A DNA stretch of 64,000 nt from Arctopsyche grandis (Eukaryota; Arthropoda; Insecta; Trichoptera; Hydropsychidae): positions 21,169,001 through 21,233,000 of the forward strand of contig NC_135364.1 in the NCBI RefSeq assembly GCF_051622035.1, in the 5' to 3' direction. Below the pieces are notes generated by a model. It had not been told where the DNA came from. It ran no database searches and worked only from the letters and a program-made list of their open reading frames with translations. The position numbers were made by a program, and so were the translations under genes. Below are positions 25,388-35,862 of the stretch, piece by piece; the stretch's first letter is position 1, and every line of letters begins with the position of its first letter.

Positions 25388-25847
25388 TGTATATATGTAT
25401 GTATACACGAGTATATAAATCAATGTTTGTCTGTCACGCTTGCGTTCCTATACCATTCAATTGATTGAGATTAAGCTTTCAGGAGTTATTGTGTGTATGT
25501 CCGCGATGGTTTCTGTAAAAAAAAATTCCCAAAAATGGGAACGAAAACGGGAAAAAACGGGAACGAGTGGCATTGCAACGCAATAATTTCAAATGTTTCC
25601 GCGTCGCCACCTGCGTTGTTAGGGTAAAATGAACAAATAATTGACTAATTTCAAATGTGTTCGCCACCTTCGTTTTTCCGACAAATTATCATTACTGTAA
25701 TTTAATTTGATTATGAAGTATTAATTTGAAACTGAAACATTCACTTATCGAAACACATCTAGAAACGGGAACAGGAATGGACATAGGAACGGGAACGGGA
25801 ATTTCATGCGCTATTGTGGCATTGCAACGCATGCCGGGTTCAGCTAG
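25388..25847 (+). mobile_element. Helitron-like element, copy 2
   Basis: It ends GCATTGCAACGCATGCCGGG then TTCAGCTAG before a T. Internal blocks of (A)CGGGAA occur near 25545 and 25785. The 5' part is diverged. Confidence 0.55.
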
Positions 25848-25849
25848 TT

Positions 25850-26855
25850 ATTATATATTTAAAAAAATAGTGTACCGTGAATGTTTCAGTGTGAATAAAT
25901 ATGCCAACGGTATGCAAGCGTATGAAAAATATTATAATTTAGTCAATGCAGTGGTGCAATTATGTACTTGTGATCATATTAAAATTTTAATCAAATGAGA
26001 CAAACGACGATCTCACAATCGTAGTTGACGTTGAATTATCCATCTAACACAGTTTTCTACCCCTGAATACAAGCGACGAATAACAAAGTACACATGGCGA
26101 AAAATGCTTTGAAACAAAATAAATGAGTGGAGAAATATTCGATACGTACATACATACATATATATACATATGTATGTACGTATGTTCCTAGCGAATGAGA
26201 GAAAAATAAAATAAGCCAATGAATGGCGCCGAATGCCGAAATATTTTTAGCATATTGAAAAATCACAATTGAAAATTTCTTTTTTTCGTTGAATACTTGT
26301 ATTGCGCTCTGGTTGGAAAATTCAAAATGAAATATTGATTGATCCATACCAGAGAGTAGAAGAAAGGTATTCAGAACATGACTGTGTGGGTACAAAGTTC
26401 GTTGCTTTTATTTTTGTTTGTTGTTTTTTATTCTCTTGTATCATTGCTTACTAGAATGGATTTTCAGTAGTATGAATTCCGTACAAAACCAACATAACAA
26501 CCCATTATATCTACAGTCTTCATCTCCATCTACAATCTAATACCTTCGAGAAATTATGTATATCCTAAACTTAACCTAATCTTTTATATTAATCCACTAA
26601 CAAAACGTCAACATTCAACAATTGCCTCAATCTTGACAATCGTCACAACTTCATCACCATCTATCTCTTTACAGTTTCAATCACTCGCAATATCTCGAGC
26701 CATTTTAATATGCCAAATATCAGTACATACCCTTCAAATATAAACACATGTAGATTACCTAAAGACAATCTGCTTTAAATCATCGACTTTATAGAGTATT
26801 TAGTTCAAATAATATTCACCTTTGTATATATAAAGTAAATAAGAATATCGTAAAC
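25850..26855. other. AT-rich non-coding stretch
   Basis: No exon or recognisable element. A palindromic TACATACATATATATACATATGTATGTACGTATG tract near 26148 is simple sequence. Confidence 0.4.
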
Positions 26856-26856
26856 T

Positions 26857-27765
26857 AGTGTTGTACCCGATGTCATATAATCGCATGGGTGTTGGCATAT
26901 CAAGTTATTAAATTAAATAAATGTGTCGTCAGTCATGTGATCGATCCCCACGCGGTCGAATTTTTTCCAAATATATTTTTAAAATATTAATATTTAATTG
27001 TTTAATATGAAAAAATGGTAAAAACCACCTACCTACCTACATATAAACAATATAAAACAACGATAGAAAAATTAATTAAATAAATTTTCAATATATGGTG
27101 GTAAATTCTCTGCCAAGCGGAATCATTGGTAGCAAAAAGTATATATAGAAGTTTTTTTCTTTTGTTATTGTATTCGTATATACGTTTTGGCAGTGGTTTA
27201 GCTGTAACGTACATATTTTATTTTATTTTATTTTTTATTACATTGTATACCAAAAAAGCCTTACAGGTAAACCCCAATGCGCCTTCCTGGCCAATTACAA
27301 ACAATACAGCAATTTTAATTTTACAAGTCACTGAATTACAAGACACTGAAAACTCGCAAATTAGCAAGACATCTATGTATCGTACATAAATTTTATTGTA
27401 CATTAATCATACTCAAATAGTGGTGACATACATATGTAGTAGGTAGGAAGGATTTTTAGCCAATTTTTAATCGGAAACCGTTTCAACAATGAAATCAGAG
27501 AAAACTGGCAAACTCTGATAGGAAACGATCGACCTGAAGTCACAAATATCCAAGCAGCACTACAGATATACTCTTTTCAATCGAGATCAGCTCTTGGGAT
27601 CGAACCCGGCGCCTCTCGACGCTAAGCAGAAGCTTAACGACCGAGCTATGCTGCTGGCTTATATGTACATATGTCGAATCTAAACGACCATTATAGTACG
27701 GCAAGCGTTATCTCAGAAAGGCAGACAGACAGACAGATAGCATAGCGATATTGTATATATAATAT
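26857..27765 (+). repeat. Repeat C, copy 2, split by SINE-B
   Basis: 26857-27216 and 27673-27765 together reproduce 2548-3040. The two halves are separated by a complete SINE-B. Confidence 0.7.
27217..27664 (-). mobile_element. tRNA-derived SINE-B, full length
   Basis: Read on the minus strand from 27664: GCCAGCAGCATAGCTCGGTC (A-box region), CGGGTTCGATCCC (perfect B box), core CTGATTTCATTGTTGAAACG, tail GGCCAGGAAGGCGCATTGGG and an AATAAAA-rich end. The octamer GTACATAT flanks both sides (27209-27216, 27665-27672). This is the best reference copy of the family here. Confidence 0.8.
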
Positions 27766-27808
27766 GATGTAAATAGGTTTTTGAGCTTTTATTACTGTAC
27801 TGTATGTA

Positions 27809-27975
27809 AAAAGCCAGCAGCATGGCTCGGTGATTGCGTTGATACTAAGCACCGAGAGGTCCCCGGGTTCAATGCCGTAACCTGACCGCGATTGAAAAGT
27901 ATTTATTCCAAGTATAATATTTAATGCTGCTACGTGTCTAATATATCCGAGTATAGTATTTAATGCTGCTAAAAC
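27809..27975 (+). mobile_element. SINE-B head fragment
   Basis: It begins GCCAGCAGCATGGCTCGGTG and has the B box GGGTTCAATGCC. It stops after the polymerase III promoter part and contains a short internal duplication of AGTATAATATTTAATGCTGC. Confidence 0.65.
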
Positions 27976-29130
27976 TACGAATAATTGAGAAGCCTAGTGC
28001 TAATGGAGACACAAATCACACACCTCAATGTGTCTTCGTGTACGCTTTGTGTCATCGTATGTCATATTTAGGCGATACATTCAACTTCTATTTAAGTTTA
28101 AGGTGTTATGTAAACTATGACAACCGATATACTATTCTCAAAATAAAATATCAAAGCAGTTGGTCGCGTGTTGGTCTTTTTTTAATACACGTCGAGGTAA
28201 TACGAGGGGTTGACGGACAATATTTAGCATTTGACCGTTGACCCGTGAAAATTATTCATCCGAGCTGTGCTACCGCGCCATAATGGCCTCTTTATGAACA
28301 GCAAAAAAGGCCCATTCAACGCCGGGTCCATATCTGCGACGATAAATCACACATAACGACGCGCTGCAATACGGAAACTAGCCTATATAAAAATTCGCGG
28401 AAGCACGCCACGCTTTCCCAATTTTCATAAAGGCGTGTTTATATGTACACGCTGCCAGCAAAGGAAGATCATGCACCGTGTGCGTTTCGAACTCTGTCCT
28501 GAATGGTGTGCCGCAAACCCCAAACCACCCCGATCTTCCCCATCTCGGGGGTGTGTGCTTCGTCGTGTGCAAAGTCGGAAATTTCTCGTTCTACCATATC
28601 TCATTCAAAAGTTTGCCGTGGCGCTAGCTCGCTTTTTCGCCTTTGAAACGTGTTATTTGCTCGCAAAAAATACATGTATAATATATTCTAGTCGATTTTT
28701 TTCCTCCATATGTAATTTAAACGTCGAATTTCCTCGTGAATCCGCTGAAATTTGTAAACGCCAAAATGGTGGAAACATTTTTTTTATTAGTTTTTCTTCC
28801 GCTGGCACTCATAGATACATTGACGCTTTTTTGCATACTATTTGGATAATATCTTCGTTTATATGTACGTAAGAGTATAAAACTGGAATATGTACATATG
28901 TAGTAAGAAACAGCAACTATTATATAAATGTTCAAATTTCAATATACAACATGTTAATTAAATTACTTGTATAACAATAAAGCAGATTTCTTCTTCTTCA
29001 TAGATAGTTCTTCTCTTCTTTTCAACAAACAAAATAATTACTTTTGATTCAAGTAATTATTATCTATTAATCATTTTAAATTTTAAACCTACCAATAACA
29101 TTTCTAAGCTACAATATGGCTGTCAAGTAT
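27976..29130. other. Unassigned stretch, GC-richer at 28220-28660
   Basis: A 145-codon frame at 28435-28872 has no recognisable domain and overlaps antisense frames. It may be conserved non-coding DNA; nothing firmer can be said. Confidence 0.35.
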
Positions 29131-29133
29131 AAA

Positions 29134-29551
29134 CAGCAGAATAGACTAGTGGTTAGCATATAATGCTTTGACAGAGTGGTCACGGGTTCAAATTCCTCTG
29201 GTTTCTGCTGGCCAGACCTTGGATTTGTGACTCCATTTGTGGATCGTTTCCTATCAGAGTTTGCCAATTTATCTGATTTTCATTTAAACGGTTCCAACAA
29301 ATTGGCAACCTTTCCCATTTTATCGCAAAATCTCGAGTTTTCAGCAATCTCGGATTTCGATGAATTGTATAAAATGCTGCAAATGTATAAATTTGACCAT
29401 ACATATCTCTGTGGATATTAATTGATATGTATGTATTTATTATGTACATACTTCGTATAACACTAGTAATATTTGTATCAAATGTACAATGTTTCTGGCC
29501 AGAAAAGCGCATTGGGGTTACCAGTTAGGCCTTCCTGGTATAAATCAAAAA

Positions 29552-29560
<9 letters not shown>
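29134..29560 (+). mobile_element. tRNA-derived SINE-A, intact copy
   Basis: Head GACTAGTGGTTAGCATA (A box), GGGTTCAAATTCC (B box), body GACTCCATTTGTGGATCG and TTGGCAACCTTTCCCATT, tail GCGCATTGGGGTTACCAGTT and GGCCTTCCTGG, then a poly(A) run to 29560. Confidence 0.75.
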
Positions 29561-29616
<56 letters not shown>

Positions 29617-29625
29617 TGTATATAT
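29561..29625. repeat. (TA)n microsatellite
   Basis: About 25 TA units, then a short CATATATGTATATAT stretch, between the SINE-A tail and the next LTR. Confidence 0.9.
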
Positions 29626-29862
29626 TGTTGCGTAGGTGTGAGTTCAGGGATCCAAACGATTGGGCAAAGTCGGTGCACAGCATTTATTCTACGACTCGAG
29701 ATGTCCACACGGAACCGCCACTCACTCGAGAGTGCTCAGTCCTTTTAAAGGCAGGTTGCCGAGTGTTCGAACGCACAGTAGTCCGAATAGCCCCGGCATT
29801 CCCTATAAAAATTATTTCCCACAAAAGTTACTCCTTACAAACTCGGAATTCCCCACATTACA
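29626..29862 (+). mobile_element. Solo LTR, family N, copy 2
   Basis: It starts TGTTGCGTAGGTGTGAGTTC after ATAT and matches 37120-37375 inverted (ACAGCATTTATTCTA, CTCACTCGAGAGTG, CCCCGGCATTCCC). The 3' end is uncertain; CACATTACA at 29854-29862 is my best guess, without a matching TSD. Confidence 0.6.
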
Positions 29863-29916
29863 TTGGTATGGAAATCCTACAAATCCTATGTACATACATA
29901 CATGCGACTAGAGCTA

Positions 29917-30055
29917 TAAATCTGGATTTCCCATGATAGAACTAGTGGAAAACTCGTGTCATATCAAGGAAACGTAAAAATAAAAAAAATCATTGAATTT
30001 TAAAAAATCTTTTTTTATTTGCACTAGTTTTCCATCATGCGAAATCCCAAATTTG
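29917..30055. repeat. Imperfect inverted repeat
   Basis: Left arm ATTTCCCATGATAGAACTAG pairs with right arm CTAGTTTTCCATCATGCGAA across an AT-rich spacer. Confidence 0.45.
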
Positions 30056-30527
30056 CATTTTTCACTCCGGTCTTATGTACATACATAAACACATGGAACG
30101 AGATATCATTAATTCGAGTGCATGCACTGAATTTAAACTGCCAATGTTTGTACTTTTTCTTGCTCGAAAAGATATATAGATACAAAAGAGAATTCAATTC
30201 CTATTAAATTCATATAAATATAATACAAGCGAGCACCTAGACAATTATTTGGTGGACTTTTTCATTAACTCTATTTTTTTGAAGATTACTTTAAAAACGA
30301 TTCAATCTCTACATAAGCAATCAATGAGTTTGCTATTCAATCTCACAATAAACTCAAATGACCTCGAAACAGAAAGTTGATAAATTTGTGAGAGCTCATA
30401 GGCAGTTTTATAAAATAATCTTTGAAGATCTTTATCGCCGTTTTTAATTATTCTGATTTCGATCACTTGATTACTCTTATTATGCTGCTTTGTTTATATA
30501 TATTTATGTAGAAAATATATATCTATG

Positions 30528-30745
30528 TAGTTGTTTTACCCGACTTCGCTCAGTATTTGTAATATAAACAGCGTAAATATGGCGAATCATTTATTTGAAT
30601 AGAAAATAAATTTATTTGAATAGAAAAAAAAATCGACTCGTCGTCACAGAAATTTTGACTTTTTATACGAAATTCCCAACCAAAGATACAAACTTACATA
30701 CAAATTCTCTTTCGAAATTATATATTACATTCGGTTACCTTTTAG
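30528..30745 (+). repeat. Repeat D (ACCCGACTTCGCTC family)
   Basis: It begins TTTTACCCGACTTCGCTCAG and shares GTAATATAAAC and TCTCTTTCGAAATTA with 53370-53545 inverted. The CCGAGCGAAGCCGGGT end is widespread in arthropod repeats; class not decided here. Confidence 0.5.
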
Positions 30746-30831
30746 TGATATATGTAATGAAATTAATATAGTATATTTGCACGGAATTATCTCATTATAA
30801 ATTCAAGCATAATCGATAAAATATATCATAT

Positions 30832-31133
30832 TTTAACGTAGAGATTTGGTGCTCATCAACCACTGGTTTACTAATGCTGATCATAATCTCGCGTTCGCGC
30901 CAAAAAAGCCTCGCCGTATGAAGAAACCGTATTCAACAATCAATAAGATTCAATCAACAATCAACATCGACCAATGACCAATGAGAGTACACGCAATATG
31001 TAAATATTAGGTGGATCTGTTCCGTACTTCATCCGGAACTGGTAGGCCGATAAATCAAGAACAATAAACTACCTTTACCACTTTCTTTCTTTCTTTACCG
31101 ATTTCAGAAGCTCTTCTACATGTCCACGCTACA
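30832..31133. mobile_element. Solo LTR, family M, copy 2
   Basis: 302 bp, flanked by ATAT at 30828-30831 and 31134-31137. The left end TTTAAC is one change from TGTAAC; the right end is GCTACA. Homologous to 8133-8443. Confidence 0.7.
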
Positions 31134-31166
31134 ATATTACATATGTAGATACATATAAGAAGTGAC

Positions 31167-31662
31167 CAGTACTGGTTTTAGGGGGGGGGGGGGCTGGGTC
31201 GGGCGGTGCCCGAGGGCGCCAAATAAGTTAGGGCGCCGCTCGATGCGCCAAAAGCGCTTTAAAATTAAAATTAGAGCGCCAAAGGTCCTACATTTGTACT
31301 CGGCAAATTCTATTCAAACAATCAACTGGAAAAAGCCGATCTTCAAATTAACCTTACCGCGAATTCAAAATCTGATATTATTAGCAATGAACTTATCCAT
31401 TTAAAAGCCTTTCTTTCAAATAAAGTTCAAGCTAAAATGAATCCACTCATTGTATTAAATTTTATAAAACAGCACAATTTATAAGAATTATATCTACACT
31501 GCCTGACACTGCCTGAAACTGTAGCAAGGTCCCAACTGTAAGGTGAAACTGTAGCAAGGCCGGGAAAAAGGAGGATGTTAATCCAGTTTTTTATCATTTT
31601 TTTTTCTAAGGGTGTTTATAAAAAATTGCCCAAGGGCGACGTTGGGTGTAAGGCCGGCACTG
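31167..31662. mobile_element. hAT-type non-autonomous element
   Basis: Ends CAGTACTGGTTTTAGG and, inverted, CAGTGCCGGCCTTACA are flanked by the identical octamer GAAGTGAC (31159-31166, 31663-31670). A G run of 14 follows the left end. No transposase. Confidence 0.8.
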
Positions 31663-31729
31663 GAAGTGACTGAAGTTTACAATTAATAATTGAATAATTT
31701 ACAATCGCCCTCCACAGTAGACGTTCCAT

Positions 31730-32200
31730 TTGAAATATGCCAGTTTGAATTCGATTGATTTAATCGTCACGGCAACAATTGACAAAATCAGAATTTTCCG
31801 AGTGAAAAATTTCCCGCCACCGATGCGGATTTTCCGCTCAATTAGTCCGATTGGAGTCGCGCGGGATTAATTAACGAGAGCCGTCGCGAATCACACAGAC
31901 AGACTGGCAAATTGAAGGCGACGTCTGGTCGCGAAAGGGTTAAACCGGATACGATGCGACCCAGCCGGCTTTATAATTAATCGGCGCCCGACGATTAAAA
32001 CCACCCCCATCCCCGACCACCCCCTCATCATCCGTTCACTAGGCTTCGCTTGTCTGTAATCGACTCCAAGCCTGATGACAAGCCGCCTGTGCACGATGAG
32101 CCGCGATTTTCACAGATTTTCCCGACACTGTTCGACGTCTCGGAAAATCGAAAACAGATTTATGCCGAGTTCGCGTTCATATTTGCACCTTGACGTATTC
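31730..32200. promoter_or_regulatory. GC-rich non-repeated island, candidate regulatory DNA
   Basis: About 470 bp clearly richer in G+C than the flanks, with GATTAATTAACGAGAGC, TTATAATTAATCGGCG and CCGCTCAATTAGTCC. Stops occur in all useful frames. Sequence unique in the window, so not an obvious repeat. Confidence 0.3.
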
Positions 32201-32439
32201 ATATTTATCAAATGCGCTATCGAGCTATAAATATTATATTCGATTCAGTCCCTAGAGTCAATGTATTGCCGGCTTTAAAATACTTTTATGCTGTCATAGT
32301 TTCACGATATCTTAAAATAGCTTATCTGAATGTACTGATAAATGCAATTGTTGCTTATTTATATATACATATATATAAATTAATATTTTTCCCATATGAC
32401 ATTACGGACAGCCATTGAGCGATATCTAGATATACTATT

Positions 32440-32735
32440 AAACTTGTACAAATGTATATAAATTTATAGATTATAAATTTGGAATCATATTCAAATAGTG
32501 GTGACAAAAAATAGGGGGCACGATAGTTTTTCCAATTTGATGAGGAACGGTTTCAACAATAAAATTAGATAAATTCGCAAACTCTTGATCTGATAGACTT
32601 GAAATCAAGTCTGACCAGCAACACTGCAGAAGTACTTTGAATAATTTTTTCAATCGAGTTCAACCCATGGCTTGAACCCAGCAACCTCTATGTGGTTAGC
32701 ATTAACACAACCACCGAGCTAAACTGCTGGCTCGT
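32440..32735 (-). mobile_element. SINE-B, reverse copy
   Basis: Contains TTTGATGAGGAACGGTTTC, GACTTGAAATCAAGTCTGAC and the head ACCACCGAGCTAAACTGC. Tail truncated. Confidence 0.6.
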
Positions 32736-33225
32736 AGTACATACATATACATATATCCTACTTACGTAATTATATGTGTATTCGTCTCTCCAGTTTCCAA
32801 GGCTGAATAATTATATAAAAAATCAAAATGGTCTTGCATATACATAAATATGTATATTTAATATCTTTCTGTGATCATAACGATTCCATTGATATATACA
32901 CGTATGTATAATATGTATGTTGAGCTTAAAAAAAATTTGTATAATATATGTCTTCACACACACACACAGTTTATTTTCATGCATTTCAATAGAATCATTG
33001 AAATACAAATTTACCTCAAAAATACGTGTAATCTCCAAAAATGCCTTTTTCAAAGGAAAATAAACGAAGACTTTGGGAACCATTTCCTTGTCTGATACGT
33101 GAGCATTTCAATAATATGTACATATGTACATACTTGTATGTAGTATACCGTGAAAGCCCATTTGTATCCCGTGAGCTAGAAATGTCTGTCGATGTGTGAA
33201 AATATCGTATAAAAATATATTTATT

Positions 33226-33508
33226 TATTTAAGTTTAGACCATTGTGACATTACATGATTCTCTTATACGCCACAATGGTCGAAAATATAATAAAGAAGA
33301 GAAAAAAATATACAGACAAAAATAAATTAATACATAATCATTAAAAACAATAACAGATAAATTAGCAAACTCTGATTGGAAACGATCGAATTGGAGTCAC
33401 AAACCAAGGTCTGGCCAGCAGCAACCAGTTAAACTCGAACCCATGACCACTATGTTTGTTCGAAAGCATATATGCTAATCACTAGTCCAAGCTGCTGGCT
33501 GTCCACGT
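33226..33508 (-). mobile_element. SINE-A with a different hairpin tail
   Basis: The head and core match SINE-A (GCTAATCACTAGTCCAAGC, AACGATCGAATTGGAGTCAC). The 3' part instead carries GACCATTGTG...CACAATGGTC (33238-33247, 33272-33281), a perfect 10-bp stem, followed by AAATAAATAAAT on the minus strand. Confidence 0.65.
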
Positions 33509-33659
33509 ACTCCAACTCAATTATATTCATAACTACTCGCTTAAGTTTAATTACGTAAACATCATTCATTTTATATTATACATATTTTATACATTACACG
33601 CTAATTTTAGAGATCCTAAATAAAACATGTATATTCTATAATAAAATTAATTCTGTGGT

Positions 33660-34795
33660 AAATATTTTATTTTTATTTATTACATACATATTTTCACATA
33701 CATATATACAAATATACCAGGAAGGCTTAACAGGTAAACCCCAAATGCGCCTTCCTGGTCCACATAATTATTACATACATAGATATATGTAAATCTAAAT
33801 ATCTGACATCTATGGTCAGTATACATATATTCAGTGGCGGCTCGTGGATAAGATATCTGGGGGTGCTGCGGTTGATTAAAAATAAAAATAAAACGTTTAT
33901 TTGGATTATATTTCACTATTAACATCAAAATTAAACATTTTATGCATTTTATTTCATTATAAAATTGATTCTTCTGTCTTTTTTCCTTGAAAAAAGGTCT
34001 ATCATCACCTTTTCGTTAAAATTTTCACTGTTCATAATCATTTTTTTTAAATTGACAGCATAGACAATGCCGTCAATCTTTCCTGAACCATTGTGTTTCT
34101 TATATATGTATGTCTTTATTCTATTTATTAATGAAAAACACCGGACTGCACAAAATTACGGACCAAGCTTCTAGCTGCCCCCGCGCCCCTCCTTCGCCCA
34201 CTCGGCATATTCCATCGAAAACCGTACTGCACAAAATCATAAACGATGCCTCACTTTCTGATATTATTACCACGATGTATGATCATTATTGGGTGTATCG
34301 GTGTGCGGGCGAGCTTAATACACGCTTAAATAATATTGATATTTTCATATAATATACATACATTTATGTATGTAATAATATTAAATTTTTCTCAAATTCC
34401 TTGGGGGTGCTGCAGTACGGCAGTGCGTATGGACGAGCCGCCACTGCATATATTACAAACATCGTATTAATACGATAAATAACGATGAATAACTTTCATG
34501 TAACAATACGAATTTTATATTCGATAAACAACCACAGAGACATATATGGTGAGCAATATGGCGAAACCTAAGATATAACAATAACTAAAGGTTCGCAACA
34601 GAAAATTGGGAAGGAAACGCCAATTTTACAGGAATCGTTTCAATGAAAATCAGAAAAATTGGCAAATTCTGATATGAAACGATCGACCTAGACAAATCAA
34701 GGTCTGGCCAGCAACGAGACTTAGCGGGGAATCGAACTCGTAACATCAAGTACGAAATAATTCAACATTCACCACTAGGACACGCTGCAGGTTCA
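33660..34795 (-). mobile_element. SINE-A, split by a hAT element
   Basis: Tail hairpin CCAGGAAGGC...GCCTTCCTGG at 33717-33758, then body fragments up to 33831, then body and tRNA-like head from 34447 to 34795 (CAATTTTACAGGAATCGTTT, CACTAGGACACGCTGC). The intervening 33832-34446 is the insertion. Confidence 0.65.
33832..34446. mobile_element. hAT-type element with CAGTGGCGGCTCGT ends
   Basis: Perfect 14-bp inverted ends CAGTGGCGGCTCGT / ACGAGCCGCCACTG are flanked by identical CATATATT octamers (33824-33831, 34447-34454). GGGGGTGCTGC occurs near each end in the same orientation. An 80-codon frame inside has no motif. Confidence 0.85.
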
Positions 34796-34864
34796 TCATA
34801 TACATATGATGAACCTGATTCTAGTCCATGGGTGTAGTATTACTGGACACGTATATGTGTATTT

Positions 34865-35640
34865 TTATTTTATTTTTTATTTTATTAATTGAAAAATCAA
34901 CAGACAGGATGAACATAGATATGTATAAAAAAAAACAAATAGTAAATAAATAATAAATGTAACATCCGAGTCCAATAATAGATTTTTACAAAAATTAAAA
35001 AGATAAATATAAGGAAAACAAATTAAAAAGTAAAGAATAAAGGCATGACAAAATATGTAGAACATTGCATAATTAAACTATAGTATTAAAATATTTGGAA
35101 AAGGTTATAAAATAGAATATGAGAAGAAATTGAAATTTACAAATATAAAACGGTAAAATGAAAAAGGTAAATACAAAATAAATAAATGAAAAGGAAAAGA
35201 ATGAAAGCTATAATATGATTAAATAGCACATGACATAACTAAACTAAAGTATAAAAATATTGGAAATATTGGAAAAATAGAATAGGAGAAGAAATTAATC
35301 AATCGGTCAAGATTCTCTTGATGTTAGACCTGAATTGATGTAGAGAAATACCAAATAGATCAACCTCATTCAGCTCTCCGTTAAACATACGATAAACGCG
35401 CTGCAGATAAAAATATTTTTGGGAATTAGTATTGAAAGGATCAAGTGAAAAGAGTGCAACGCGTCTAGAGTACCGAACTGGGATTCTGAAATTAACCTTA
35501 TTCAGTAAATCAGAACAATCAAGGAAACCATTTATGAGCTTAAAGAAGAATATAGCATCAGTATGTCGTCGCCTGACAGAAAGATTGTCAAAAGAAAGGA
35601 TTTTTAAAATGTCGGAAACAGTAGAATGGGTATGTAGTTA
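34865..35640 (-). pseudogene. Non-LTR retrotransposon 3' end with reverse-transcriptase C-terminus
   Basis: On the minus strand, 35637 to the stop at 35299 is one open frame of 112 codons including DNLSVRRRHTDAIFFFKLIN, then VNFRIPVRYSRR and YFYLQRVYRMFN. This is the typical C-terminal segment of Jockey/CR1-type ORF2 proteins. It is followed by a long A-rich 3' untranslated region reaching 34865. Truncated at the 5' side by a stop (35638-35640). Confidence 0.75.
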
Positions 35641-35647
35641 TGGAAAG

Positions 35648-35671
35648 TGTGTGTGTGTGTGTGTGTGTGTA
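35648..35671. repeat. (GT)n microsatellite
   Basis: Twelve GT units about 190 bp upstream of the first lectin exon found. Confidence 0.95.
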
Positions 35672-35862
35672 TTAGTTTCTGACACCGGATATTTGTTGGA
35701 GAAGCCACTTCTATTATTGTTACATTTATCTGGCTGTGCTAGTATAAATGAATCTTTGTACTCAATTATGGCAGTAAAAACATTTGCCCGAAGCAAAATC
35801 AACATTTGACGTTATAATAAATCACAAAATTAATTAAAGCCCCATATTTAATATTGTTTCAG

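Noticed and set aside
28435..28872. 145-codon open frame
   Set aside because: Cys-containing but without any family pattern; I tested it as a missing lectin exon and it lacks the W-x-x-A-x3-C motif.
29140..29200. tRNA gene (A and B boxes)
   Set aside because: The boxes belong to SINE-A; no acceptor stem or cloverleaf closes, and the sequence continues into the SINE body.
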